Source of the DNA: JAFAGX01 sp035501575
GTDB taxonomy: Bacteria; Acidobacteriota; Terriglobia; Terriglobales; Acidobacteriaceae
NCBI GenBank assembly: GCA_035501575.1
Contig: DATJVZ010000319.1
Location: 1 to 64,000 of the forward strand
DNA: 64,000 nt
Direction: 5' to 3'
Below the pieces are notes generated by a model, which was given only the letters and a program-made list of their open reading frames with translations, made no database searches and was not told the DNA's origin. Shown piece by piece: positions 34,412 to 44,800 of this stretch (its first letter is position 1; every line of letters begins with the position of its first letter). The translations under genes were made by a program, and so were the position numbers.

Positions 34412-37400
34412 GTGAACATCTCCGCCCCATTCATCAAACGGCCGATCGGGACATCACTGCTGACCCTGGCACTGCTGATGTCCGGTGTTCTGGCGTTTAA
34501 CTTCTTGCCGGTGGCTCCTCTGCCTCAAGTTGAGTTCCCGGTCATTCAGGTTGCCGCCAGCCTTCCCGGTGCGAGTCCGGAAACGATGGCGTCGGCCGTT
34601 GCCACCCCCCTCGAGCGTCAGTTCGGACGGATCGCCGGCATTAATCAAATGACGTCGGTGAGCCAGCTCGGCTCGACCGGCATCGTGCTGCAGTTTGACT
34701 TGAGTCGAAATATCGACGCCGCAGCCCGCGACGTGCAGGCGGCCATCAACGCGGCTCGCAGCCAGCTCCCGTCCTATCTACCGGGCAATCCCTGGTATCG
34801 CAAAGTCAACCCCGCGGATGCACCCATTCTCATCATGTCGCTCACGTCCGATAGCATCACGCTGCCGGACATCTACGATCAGGCGAATTCCATTCTGTCG
34901 CAGAAGTTGGCGCAGGTGAATGGAGTCGGCCAGGTCTACGTCGGCGGAGGCGCCAACCCTGCGGTGCGCGCCGAAGTCAACCCGGCCATGCTCAATAATT
35001 ACGGCATAGGCCTCGATGCTGTGCGCACCGCCCTGAATGCGGCCAATGCCAATCGTCCCAAGGGCGAAGTAGCCAATGCGAACTCTGCCTGGACGGTGAA
35101 TGACAACGATCAGATGACACATGCGGACCAGTATCGCCCCCTGATCGTTGCCTATAACAAGCAGAACGGCGCTGCGGTGCGTTTGGGCGATGTTGCCGAT
35201 GTCGAAGACTCGGTCGAAGACGCGCACATCTTCGGCCTGTCCAACGGGAAGCCCGCGGTCATCCTGATCGTGTTTCGACAGCCCGGGGCGAACATCATCC
35301 AGACCGTGGACAACGTGCTTGGCATCCTGCCGCAACTGCAGGCGTCCATTTCGCCGGCCATCAAATTGGCGGTAGTATCGGACCGAACCACGACCGTGCG
35401 TGCGTCGCTGCACGACATCGAGATCACCCTGGGCATTTCCGTCCTGCTGGTGATCTTCGTCGTGTTCGTTTTCTTGCGCACCGTACGAGCCACCATCATT
35501 CCCAGCATCGCAGTCCCGCTTTCCTTGATTGGCACGTTTGGCATCATGTATCTGGCGGGATACAGCCTGAATAATTTGTCGCTCATGGCTTTGGCCATTT
35601 CGACCGGCTTTGTGGTCGATGACGCTATCGTCGTGCTCGAAAATATCACCCGCTATCTCGAGAAGGGCAAGGGGCCGGTCGAGGCGACATTCCTGGGTGC
35701 GCGGGAGATTGGCTTCACCGTGCTCTCCATGAGCACCTCCCTGGTAGCCGTATTCATTCCCATCCTGATGATGGGCGGGATCGTCGGGCGCTTCTTCCGC
35801 GAGTTTGCCGTAACTTTGAGCGCGGCTATTTTAGTCTCGCTGATCATCTCCCTCACCACCACGCCCACCATGTGCGCGCAGCTGCTTAAGTCCCTGGGAG
35901 AAGAAGTGCATGGAACGGCCTACAAGGTGAGCCAAAAGGTATTTGACGGCATCCTGGGAGTCTACCGGGTCTGCCTGGGCTGGGTGCTCCGCCATCAACT
36001 CGTGGTGCTGCTCATCACCATCGCGACCGCCTTCCTGAGCATCCACCTGTTCCAAGAAGCTCCCAAGGGCTTCTTCCCCCAGCAGGATACCGGTCGCATC
36101 CAGGGCTCGGTGCAGGCGACGCAAGATATCTCCTTCAACGCGATGAAGGGCAAGATGCGTCGTTACGTGGAAATCGGCATGCAGGACCCCAATGTCGCGA
36201 CCATGATCGGCTTCTGTGGCGGCACCACGGCGATGAACCAAGGCCGCATGTACATCACCTTGAAACCCCTGCGTGACAGGAAGTTGAGCGCCGACCAGGT
36301 CATCATGGAACTAAGCCGCAAGTTTGCCGAGGTCCCGGGAGCTACGCTCTACATGCAGGCCCAGCAGGATTTGAATATCGGCGGCCGTCTCAGCCAGGCG
36401 CAGTACCAGTACACCCTTCAGGGCGAAGATCTAAATGAATTGAATGAGTGGGCGCCCCAATTATTAGAGAAGCTGCGCACCCTGCCGCAGCTGCAGCAGG
36501 TCAACACCGATCAGCAGGACAAGGGCCTGGCCGCCAACGTGGTCATTGATCGTGACACCGCGTCCAGGTTGGGCGTCTCCGCGCAAGACATTGACGCGGT
36601 GCTGTATGACGCCTTTGGGCAACGGCAGGTTTCGACGATTTACGAGCCTCTCAACCAATATCATGTGGTGATGGAAGTTGCGCCGGGATTTCAACAAAGT
36701 CCGGAGACACTCGAAACCACGTATGTGAACTCCTCCCATGGAAACATGGTACCGCTCTCGGCGTTCGCCCACTTCGGACCGGCCAACACCTCCCTGGCGG
36801 TGAATCACCAGGGTCAGTGGCCGGCGGTGACCATCTCCTTCAATCTGGCGCCGGGGGTCTCTCTGGGACAAGCCACCCAGCTGATTGAGAATGCGCAACG
36901 CTCCATCCGCTTCCCCGCCACCATTCACGCTAGCTTTCAGGGCACGGCCGCGGCCTTCAAAGCGTCGTTGGCCAATGAGCCCATCTTGATTATGGCAGCG
37001 CTGCTGGCGGTCTATATCGTCCTGGGGATTCTCTATGAGAGCTACATCCATCCCATCACCATTCTTTCGACGATTCCTTCGGCCGGGGTGGGCGCGCTGT
37101 TGGCGCTGAAATTGACCCACAATGAGCTCAACGTCATCGGCCTAATTGGGATCATCCTGCTGATCGGTCTAGTGAAGAAGAATGCGATCATGATGATCGA
37201 TTTCGCATTGGATGCGGAGCGCCGCGAGGGACGCGCGCCGCTCGACGCCATCCACGAAGCCTGCTTATTGCGCTTCCGCCCCATCATGATGACCACGGCA
37301 GCTGCGTTGCTCGGGGCCTTGCCCCTGGCCCTCGGCACGGGAACCGGCTCAGAATTGCGCCGCCCGCTGGGCTTGACCATCATCGGCGGGCTGATCGTCA

Positions 37401-37528
37401 GCCAAGCACTCACGTTATTCACTACGCCAGTCGTTTACCTTTACATGGATCGGCTGCGTTGGCGCCGCAGCCCGAAGCAAGGCGAACTTCCCCGCCCGAT
37501 TTCTCCCGCGGCCAGCCACGCCGACTAA
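34412..37528 (+). CDS. mdtC: RND efflux pump, MdtC-like
   Basis: A 1038-residue partner pump starting at GTG 34412, three bases after the mdtB stop. Marks of MdtC are the start PFIKRPIGTSLLTLALLMSG, LPVAPLPQVEFPVIQVAASL, GASPETMASAVATPLERQFG and GSTGIVLQFDLSRNIDAAAR. TM4 has STGFVVDDAIVVLENITRYL with both Asp residues. It is a paralogue of the preceding pump, as expected for the B2C heterotrimer. The C-terminal tail is short and Pro-rich. The operon ends here; the 200 bases that follow show no clear terminator. Confidence 0.93.
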   Translation: MNISAPFIKRPIGTSLLTLALLMSGVLAFNFLPVAPLPQVEFPVIQVAASLPGASPETMASAVATPLERQFGRIAGINQMTSVSQLGSTGIVLQFDLSRNIDAAARDVQAAINAARSQLPSYLPGNPWYRKVNPADAPILIMSLTSDSITLPDIYDQANSILSQKLAQVNGVGQVYVGGGANPAVRAEVNPAMLNNYGIGLDAVRTALNAANANRPKGEVANANSAWTVNDNDQMTHADQYRPLIVAYNKQNGAAVRLGDVADVEDSVEDAHIFGLSNGKPAVILIVFRQPGANIIQTVDNVLGILPQLQASISPAIKLAVVSDRTTTVRASLHDIEITLGISVLLVIFVVFVFLRTVRATIIPSIAVPLSLIGTFGIMYLAGYSLNNLSLMALAISTGFVVDDAIVVLENITRYLEKGKGPVEATFLGAREIGFTVLSMSTSLVAVFIPILMMGGIVGRFFREFAVTLSAAILVSLIISLTTTPTMCAQLLKSLGEEVHGTAYKVSQKVFDGILGVYRVCLGWVLRHQLVVLLITIATAFLSIHLFQEAPKGFFPQQDTGRIQGSVQATQDISFNAMKGKMRRYVEIGMQDPNVATMIGFCGGTTAMNQGRMYITLKPLRDRKLSADQVIMELSRKFAEVPGATLYMQAQQDLNIGGRLSQAQYQYTLQGEDLNELNEWAPQLLEKLRTLPQLQQVNTDQQDKGLAANVVIDRDTASRLGVSAQDIDAVLYDAFGQRQVSTIYEPLNQYHVVMEVAPGFQQSPETLETTYVNSSHGNMVPLSAFAHFGPANTSLAVNHQGQWPAVTISFNLAPGVSLGQATQLIENAQRSIRFPATIHASFQGTAAAFKASLANEPILIMAALLAVYIVLGILYESYIHPITILSTIPSAGVGALLALKLTHNELNVIGLIGIILLIGLVKKNAIMMIDFALDAERREGRAPLDAIHEACLLRFRPIMMTTAAALLGALPLALGTGTGSELRRPLGLTIIGGLIVSQALTLFTTPVVYLYMDRLRWRRSPKQGELPRPISPAASHAD

Positions 37529-37734
37529 GCTTCGCGCCCACGCCGGCTCCCCCGGCCGCATCGCGCGGAATCGTTCTTCTCAGGAGATGGCTCTGTTGTT
37601 CATCCCGGGCGGCAGTTGCCGGCGGCGATTTTCCGAAACACGAAATTCGTACCTAATCGTCCCATTACCAAAGTGACTTGCTCATCTCCGAATGCCTGTT
37701 ACGATTGAATGTAACCGCAGGAATCTTGGCGGGG

Positions 37735-38551
37735 GTGAAAAATACTCAGAGCATTTGCAGCGGCGATTTTCTCCCTCATCTTGGTCAGCGCAACTCAAGT
37801 GTCTGCCCAAGAGAGCTATCACGTCATCTCGGTGACGAACGGCGGCACCATCAGTGGCACCGTCAAATGGAGCGGCCCAAAGCCCCATCTCGCCCGTTTC
37901 CCGATCACCAAGGATCCGCAGATTTGCGATCCGAACTCGGAAAAGACTCGCGACTTGGAGCGATTGATCATCGGGCCTCAAGGCGGCGTCGCCAACACGG
38001 TCGTGTACCTCAAGGAAATAACCGCGGGTAAGGAGTTTAGCCTCCCGCCCGCACGGCGCTTCCTCGACCAGAGGCACTGCCGATACGAACCGCACATTTT
38101 GCTCGTCCCCGCCGGTGGAACTCTCGACATGAAGAGCTCCGACTCGACCCTGCATACGATTCACATGGAAGGCGCGGCGAGCTACAACCTGCCCTTTCCC
38201 TTTCCCAATCAGGTCATCTCTCGTCCCATGCAGAGTTCAGGCCTGGTACACCTGAAATGCAACGGCGGTCACGTTTGGATGAATGCTGAAATGTTCGTAG
38301 CCCGTCATCCCTACTACGCCATAACCGACGAAGAAGGCAAGTTCGAACTTACCAATGTTCCTCCCGGTCAATACGAGCTCGTGGCCTGGCACGAGGGTTG
38401 GGAGATCGCCAAGCAAGAGGCAACCTTTGATGTCTTGACCGAAAAGCGGGTGGAGCGACCGATCTTCGGCGATCCTAAGACGCAAGAGAAGAAGGTTAGC
38501 GTCACTCCATCGAACACCACCGTCGTAGAATTCACCTTATCCGAAAAATAG
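37735..38551 (+). CDS. exported cupredoxin-like protein with carboxypeptidase-regulatory domain; start-proximal frameshift
   Basis: The body (about 257 residues from TTG 37781) is secreted-type. It has a type-1 copper-like set, STLHTIHMEGA then HLKCNGGHVWMNAEM (Cys, His four on, Met seven on), followed by a CarboxypepD_reg-like fold TDEEGKFELTNVPPGQYELV. The best signal peptide, KILRAFAAAIFSLILVSATQ, lies in the same frame upstream of that TTG, but its only usable start, GTG 37735, is one base out of frame. Removing one A from AAAAA (37738-37742) restores GTG-AAA-ATA-CTC. A consensus error or start loss are the options. Similar proteins are common beside respiratory and secreted genes in Acidobacteria; role unknown. 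Confidence 0.75.
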
Positions 38552-38721
38552 CGGCGCCTCACCCCGGGCACGATCCGTGCCTTATCAGCAACTCAGGTAT
38601 TTGCGGTATTGTCTCGCTGGGAAAACCGACGCAGAATTTACTTATCGTTCGTGGCCATCGTTCTGGTTGAAGGGTTTTGATCCAACCCTCGCCGGAACAG
38701 CCGCTGGTAAGGTGACGCAGT

Positions 38722-39144
38722 GTGACCACCCGAATCCTAATCGCCGACGACGACGCCCCGGTTCGTCAATTGCTGCGCAGAATCTTGGAGGAACATCCGG
38801 GCTGGCTGGTCTGCGGAGAGGCCTCGAACGGCCGGGATGCGGTGGCCAAGGCAAAGCAACTCTCCCCGGACGTGGTGGTCATGGATCTCGCCATGCCGCA
38901 AATGAATGGACTTGAGGCCGGCCGCGAGATCTCCAAATCCAGTCATCTGCACATGCTCCTGCTAACCGTCCAAGAGGTGTCGCAGGAACTAGCGCGAGAA
39001 GCCAGAAAGGCCGGATTCCAGGGCGCGATCTCCAAAGGCAAAGGTACCGAAGTAATCCCCGAGATCGAGACGCTGCTCGAGGATGGGACTTGTTCGAATC
39101 GTGCCCAGATCTCACTTCCTAGTGGTCCAAGGCCCAACGGCTAG
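38722..39144 (+). CDS. stand-alone response-regulator receiver protein
   Basis: A 140-residue single receiver domain starting at GTG 38722. The phosphorylation set is complete: the acidic pair in ILIADDDAPVRQ, the phospho-acceptor Asp in VVVMDLAMPQMNG, Thr in LLLTVQE and Lys in GAISKGKG. No output domain follows; the final residues (about 120-140) are low-complexity. Such lone receivers act by protein contact or in phosphorelays. No histidine kinase is nearby, so its partner must be elsewhere. Confidence 0.9.
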   Translation: MTTRILIADDDAPVRQLLRRILEEHPGWLVCGEASNGRDAVAKAKQLSPDVVVMDLAMPQMNGLEAGREISKSSHLHMLLLTVQEVSQELAREARKAGFQGAISKGKGTEVIPEIETLLEDGTCSNRAQISLPSGPRPNG

Positions 39145-39172
39145 GATTGGCCTAATCGGAGAAAGCGGCCCC

Positions 39173-39187
39173 ATCGACCTGGTCGAT
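39173..39187. repeat. 15-base perfect palindrome
   Basis: ATCGACC-T-GGTCGAT sits in the 55-base gap between the convergent receiver and oxygenase genes. There is no U-tract on either side. It may be a weak hairpin at the transcript ends or chance. Confidence 0.4.
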
Positions 39188-39199
39188 CCAAATCGTGGG

Positions 39200-40063
39200 T
39201 CATTTCTTTCGTGAAATGAACCCCAGAACCTTGCTGGCAAACTCGTCCGAGAACCCAAAGCGGGCTTTGGAGCGGGAGTAGAACTCTACCGCCATCCTGT
39301 CCAACCAGATCAGAGCAGATTTTCCCATTCCGTCGCCGGGGCGCGCGCGATAGCGCGTGGAGGAGGGCGCCAGGCAGCTGTCGCCGTCGAGCGAATAATA
39401 ATAGAGGGCCAAGCTGCGCCGGGATTCACCTTCCGGACACGCCAGCGGTTCGGGAAAACCGTGGAGGCATCGCTCGGTGCTGAAGATCAACACATGGTTG
39501 AGCAGCGGCGGATATTTCACCACGCAGTGCTCCATCTTTGCGTCCCAGAGTTCGATGGCGCCGCCCCACTCCGCTCGCCAGGCGGGATTCAAATAAAGGA
39601 TGAGATTGACCCGCCGCCGCCAGCGTGGGTGATAGTGATGATGGGAGAAGTCGGTATGGACGTTGAGGAAGCCTCCCCGTCCCGCCTGATGCAACCCTCC
39701 TCCCTCAAGGCCGGGATCGGCCATGAGGTTCGGAATGCCGGTCAATCGGGATAGCCATGCGAGAAAGCGGGGCGTGTTCAGTTCGTCGGCAATGAGTCGC
39801 AACGAGGCGGGGAAGAACTCGCGCTTCGCCAACCCCAGTTTATTCTCGTTGCAATGTTGGTAGTGCGTCCAGCTCTTGCTGTCCGCCCCGGGGAACGCGG
39901 AGGCGGCTGCGGACGCGGCCTCAGCCGCCAGGAAGTTTGTGAGCAGGATGTGGGGCGCCGGAAGGTTCCCGGCAAACTGTTTCGAAAGGTCGGACAGCCG
40001 TAGGTTCCATGTGTGATAGTCGAACAACAGGGTCGACTCGTCGACAATCTTCAAGCAGGACAT
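39200..40063 (-). CDS. 2-oxoglutarate/Fe(II) dioxygenase, prolyl-4-hydroxylase-like
   Basis: A 287-residue cytoplasmic oxygenase. The iron site is His-x-Asp in FLNVHTDFSHHHYHP plus the distal His in CLHGFPEP, and RRSLALYYYS supplies the Arg for 2-oxoglutarate. GGFLNVHTD and VNLILYLNPAW match the P4Hc subfamily with the family's double-stranded helix core. The usual reaction is hydroxylation of a proline or another residue with release of CO2 and succinate; the substrate here is unknown. The gene is independent, on the minus strand, with a 167-base gap upstream to the membrane-protein gene. Confidence 0.82.
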   Translation of the reverse strand: MSCLKIVDESTLLFDYHTWNLRLSDLSKQFAGNLPAPHILLTNFLAAEAASAAASAFPGADSKSWTHYQHCNENKLGLAKREFFPASLRLIADELNTPRFLAWLSRLTGIPNLMADPGLEGGGLHQAGRGGFLNVHTDFSHHHYHPRWRRRVNLILYLNPAWRAEWGGAIELWDAKMEHCVVKYPPLLNHVLIFSTERCLHGFPEPLACPEGESRRSLALYYYSLDGDSCLAPSSTRYRARPGDGMGKSALIWLDRMAVEFYSRSKARFGFSDEFASKVLGFISRKK

Positions 40064-40230
40064 TCGCTACGATCCTTTCTGGACCAGCTAATCCGTTCGA
40101 GCGGAACCCCAAAGTGTCGTTCATCATACCCCCGAACTGTCGATTTTCAGTCTATCAAGAACCTGGCTGGCGAGTCAGCGGATGAACCCGGTCTTTGGGT
40201 TTCTGCGCTGGTGCCTCCGATGGTCTGGGT

Positions 40231-41673
40231 TCAGTTCAGCTGGCAGATCTTGACCGCGTCGTTCTGGTAAGGACAATCGAGTCCGCGCACGCCGGGCTGC
40301 TCGACAATCACCCAGGAGACCCCGTACTCAGACTCGAGGCGGCGAAGGTCTTGGATCTGAAACTGATTCCATTCCGATTGGGCCTGAACCTGCCGCCACC
40401 ATTCGTCGGCCAGCTCAGGAAACATCGATACTACTCCTGCGTCCTTGATGGCGTCTGCCATCCTGCTCCGTTCGGCGACGGCGCGAAAGCCCTGCGCGTC
40501 TTCTCGCTTGAGGTCCATGAAGTGGGGGTTCAGCGCAAAGATCGCCGTCGTCGGCGTATGCTCTCGTACCCAGAGGAAAGCTGCAACCCATGGATTCCTA
40601 GGGTGCGAACCGGGCCATTCAAGGTGGGCGCTTGCCGGGAAAATCGAACGCTGCGCGGTAAACATGCCGAGCGAGAGCGGAAGCAACAACACGATCCAAC
40701 CCCAGAGGCGATCCTTCAACAGGTATTCGGTCAATAGTCCGGCGGCGACGAGAAACATGATGATGTACAGCAGATAGAGACAACGCATGGGCTGCAGGCG
40801 AGCCAGGGCTTCAAAGCGTGGTGGAATGGAGAGAAGGAGAGCGAGCGGTAAGTAGACCAGTTCGTAAATGACAAGTGCGCGGCACAGCAGGTCGACGGTA
40901 CGCAACCGCCGAGCGCGCGCCAATTGACTGAACCACCAGAGAATCACCAGCGGAGCCAACGCTCCCAACCATTCATACCATTGCCAGCGACTCAGATAGT
41001 GATAGGGGTGGGTAAGTGCTACCTGATGGTAAGCCTTGGGAGGCGGTGCCAACGACAGCCCGAACGGCAGCCAAGCGGCGAGCGAAGAGAAGAACTTCGA
41101 CTCTTGGAGTCCGGCCACCAGAAAGCAATAGGAAATGGCAAACATGGACATCAAAGGGTGGATCGTGGCAGCGAGAAGCAGGAAGCCTGCGGCTTGGAGG
41201 TACTTCCGGTCAAGCACCCGTACCAGGGCAAAAATTGCCGCAAACGCCGAAAGATTGCGCGGATTCACGTATTGGTCCATGAGGTAGAGGGCGGTCCCGG
41301 CAACCGGCAGGGTCAATAAAGCGGCAATCAGCGCAACCCCTGCCCAGCGAGCCCGGGCATCGGCAAAGCACCTTCCACTCAGCTCCCAGCAGGCGAGTAA
41401 GAAAAGAAAGATAGAGGCCAGGTGCCAGAGGAAGAGTGCGGTCTCTAAGCTCAGGTGGCTAAGCCGGACGGAACTCGCGATCAGATTGGGAAATAAAGTC
41501 GAGTGCGCATGGGCCGCAAAAAATTGGGCATTGAACGGAAACAGCTCTGGATGTAGCAGCTTTTCTATGCCGGGGACGTAAATCTCGGCGTCTTCGGCCC
41601 AAGGATGATAACCATGGATGAAAAGCGCTCCGCAAGTCAGGAGCAAGAGAAACAGAAGGTTCTTACCCTTCAA
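40231..41673 (-). CDS. large multi-pass membrane protein of unknown function
   Basis: A protein of about 480 residues with ten or more hydrophobic helices. The start is probably TTG 41673 (reading LKGKNLLFLLLL), since AAGGAG lies 9 bases upstream; the frame remains open to TTG 41721. The loop HGYHPWAEDAEIYVPGIEKL follows helix 1 and holds acidic residues as in GT-C-type enzymes, but no family is recognisable. The C-terminal soluble part has FALNPHFMDLKREDAQGFRA and ends with a Cys-containing tail. It might handle a lipid-linked or envelope substrate; function unassigned. Confidence 0.65.
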   Translation of the reverse strand: MKGKNLLFLLLLTCGALFIHGYHPWAEDAEIYVPGIEKLLHPELFPFNAQFFAAHAHSTLFPNLIASSVRLSHLSLETALFLWHLASIFLFLLACWELSGRCFADARARWAGVALIAALLTLPVAGTALYLMDQYVNPRNLSAFAAIFALVRVLDRKYLQAAGFLLLAATIHPLMSMFAISYCFLVAGLQESKFFSSLAAWLPFGLSLAPPPKAYHQVALTHPYHYLSRWQWYEWLGALAPLVILWWFSQLARARRLRTVDLLCRALVIYELVYLPLALLLSIPPRFEALARLQPMRCLYLLYIIMFLVAAGLLTEYLLKDRLWGWIVLLLPLSLGMFTAQRSIFPASAHLEWPGSHPRNPWVAAFLWVREHTPTTAIFALNPHFMDLKREDAQGFRAVAERSRMADAIKDAGVVSMFPELADEWWRQVQAQSEWNQFQIQDLRRLESEYGVSWVIVEQPGVRGLDCPYQNDAVKICQLN

Positions 41674-41818
41674 AAAGCCCGCTCCTTGCGAAAGCAGATT
41701 GCATGCCCGGGATTGTCCCAATCACCGATTTTCCCATTCTTCGCGAGCGGAAGCTATGGCCAAGCGATGAAGCCGACGGACTAATCCGGAAGCCGCGAAT
41801 CCAATCGGCTTTCGCCCG

Positions 41819-44800
41819 CTATTCAACGGCAAGCTTGAAGCTTAGCGTGTGCTTGAGCGTGCCGCTCGTGGCGGTTACCACGACAGTGGAGGTCCCTACC
41901 GCGGTCGGGCTTGAAGGCGGAGTCGGTGAAGTCGTTCCGCCGCCATTGCCGCCCCCACACCCGATTGCGGTGATCGAAAAGGCACAAATCGTCAGAGCCA
42001 GCAAGGTTTCGATCCGACGCCTAGAGCAACCGCCCAGCAGGAAGATGCCGGCAATCCCGACTCCCGTGGTTGCGACCCACCAAAAAGGACGTCGAACGGG
42101 CGTCATGAGTTGTCCCGTGGTTCCAGTCGTGGTAACGGTCAGGACGGTGGACCCACCGCCTGTCACGGCTGCCGGCTTGAAGGTGCACTTGGCACCGGCG
42201 GGCAGGCCGGAGCAGGAACTCGAACTGAAATTGATAGTTCCGTTGTAGCCATCGAGCGCCGTAACGGTCAAGGTCAGAGATCCGCTATCCCCTGGACTCT
42301 GAATCGTAATGGCCGGCTTGCTCCCGGCCGAGAACTCGAAATCCTTTTGCTGACTAAGCGTGGTTGAAGAAGAGGTGGACGTGAGGTAGTTGCTATCTCC
42401 GCTGTAGGTCGCTGCGACCGCATACGAACCGTTAGTGAGGGCAGAGTCCGCATACGAGGCGCTCGCCTGGGCGCCTTGTAGTGTGCCGGTTTGCGTGGTA
42501 AGTGCCGGCACACCATGGACCGTGACTGGAGTGCCGACCTGAGTGCCATTCACGAAGAAACTCACCGTACCGCTCGGTGGCGTGCCACCGCTACTCGTAC
42601 TGACGGTTGCCGAAAGAACGCTGCCCTGAGCCGCCGCCGCCGTAGAGACCGCGCTGCGGGTAGCGGCCTGAGTGACCGTCAGACTCACCGGAGACGAGTT
42701 GCTGGGGTTAAAGCTAGCGTCTCCCGGGTAATCCGCGGTGATCGTGTGCGCTCCAGGAGAGAGAGTGTAAAGGCCAGTAGGCGTGCCCCCGTTGGGACTA
42801 TTTAAGAAGTTCGGAGTGGCGGTGTTGCCTTGGCTGTTGAGGGAGTAAAAGCCAATAAGATTCGTCCCGTCCATAAAACTCACCTGTCCGGTGGGTGTAC
42901 CCTGACTCGATTGGCCGGCAACATCAGCACGCAAATAGACAAAGCTTCCGTAAGGACCTCCGCTCAAAGGAACGAAATTGAAGCTTTGGTTCAAGGTAAA
43001 TACGGAAAGAACTGTCGTGCTGGGCTCTTGGGAGACTGTTATCGAAGTGGAATTTGCCGGGGGGCTAGGCGCAAACGTCCCATCTCCCGAGTACTGCGCC
43101 GTAAGCGTGTAGGTGCCGCCCGGCAGAGAAGAGATCGCTTGGTCGGCGGTGCCAGATGCGAGGGGAAGAACTCCCACTGCAGTCTGTGTCGGGGTGTCGG
43201 CCATCAGCGCCACACTGCCGGTCGGCGTGCCCGTACCGCTATTGGGAGCCACCGCGATTTTCACGGTGACCGACTGGCCGTGGGTGATGGTCGTCGGGCT
43301 CACACTGGTGAACGTTGTCGTAGTAGGTTGGAAGGTGATTGAATTCCAGTGGTTCACCAAGTTGGCGACATTGACCGAGCCGAGTCCGGTTGCCGGATCG
43401 TAGCCAACTCCGGCCTGATAGCCGGTGCTCTCTGTCCCACCCTTCAGGGGCACGGCATTGTTTCCGACCGTGACGTCGTTAAAAATACAAGTACTGGCGG
43501 GTAAGATCGAAGTGTTTGAGGCATTGCAGCTCGCAAGCTTCTCGGCGGCCGCCAACTTGTAAAGCACATAGTCGGCTTGACCTTGGCGACCGTTCATCTT
43601 CTGGTCTACCAGGGCCATGATGCCTGCAAAGGATGGCGTCGAAGCGGAGGTCCCCCCAACCGCCGCAAAATAGATCAAACCCTGCGAATTAGGGATGCAG
43701 GATCCCTCGAGACACAACAGATAAGGATCGTGGAGGGCCGCAGTCAGAGAAACGTCGGGCAGATCCCGGTGTCCGTCATTGGGGATCCCCGTAACCCCCG
43801 ACTGCCACGTCGTCGGTTTAGGAAAGAACGTACTGTAACCTCCCCCTCCGGCAACAATGTTTGCGTCTGAACCACACGCGGCTGCCGTGCAGCTTTCATT
43901 CCAGACATCCTCTGGAATATAGGAAAGAGCCGACTCCAGGGTGTCCGAATTATTCGTTGAACTCCAATATTTGCTGTCCTGCCCGTCTTCGTTGAATATC
44001 GTCCCCCCCACGGCAACATTAAAGGGGGTAGCCGCCAGGAGGCTGACGGAGACGGGTCCGACGGCAGTCGTTTCACCGGGGTTGTCGCATCCCTCGGCAC
44101 CCGAGTCCCCCGAGGCAACCAGATAAGTAATCCCCTGTGCGGCCGCCTGTTCTGCCAGGGTTTCGTAGTACTGCGCAGCGGTGCTGGTGGAGTCGGCCTC
44201 GCAACCACCGAAGCTTTCGGTCATGATATCCGCCAAATTGTTGTCGACGATGTACAACTCAGAAAGGTCAACCCCATCCGTAGTATTGGTGACGGCGGAA
44301 ACCACAAAATCCACCGTGGCCCCGGGTGCGAGCGATTGGGACCAAGTTACGTCGAGTGTCGCCTCAGCTTCTTCTCCGCCGCCCAAATCACCGGGGTCAG
44401 CGCCATCGACAATGGGGTTGACTTGCACACTAGGGAAGTCAAAGACGCCTGCAAAATCGTTTACATCTGCACCGCTGTTGAAAAGGTCACTGCGACCGAC
44501 CACGGCGACAGTTCTCCCCGTGCCGTTGATTCCGGGGTTGGCAGAGAGAAGCGGGTTGACGTTATAGATCTTCCAGTAATCCGCTGGTGCTAGCGCGTGC
44601 ACTGGAGGTGTTCCAGGAAATGTCACCTTGGGCGCTTTTCCGGCACCCTGCGGTTCGAGCTTCGCTGGAATCTTCTGCTCCGCGACGTGAATCATCGGCC
44701 GCTTGAGGAAATTGTGCAGGGTATGCACACCGGCAACCACCGAGGTTAGCGCCGTGGGAATGTCCGGGTCATTGGCGTTGGCCCAGTGCTCCTCGCCGTT

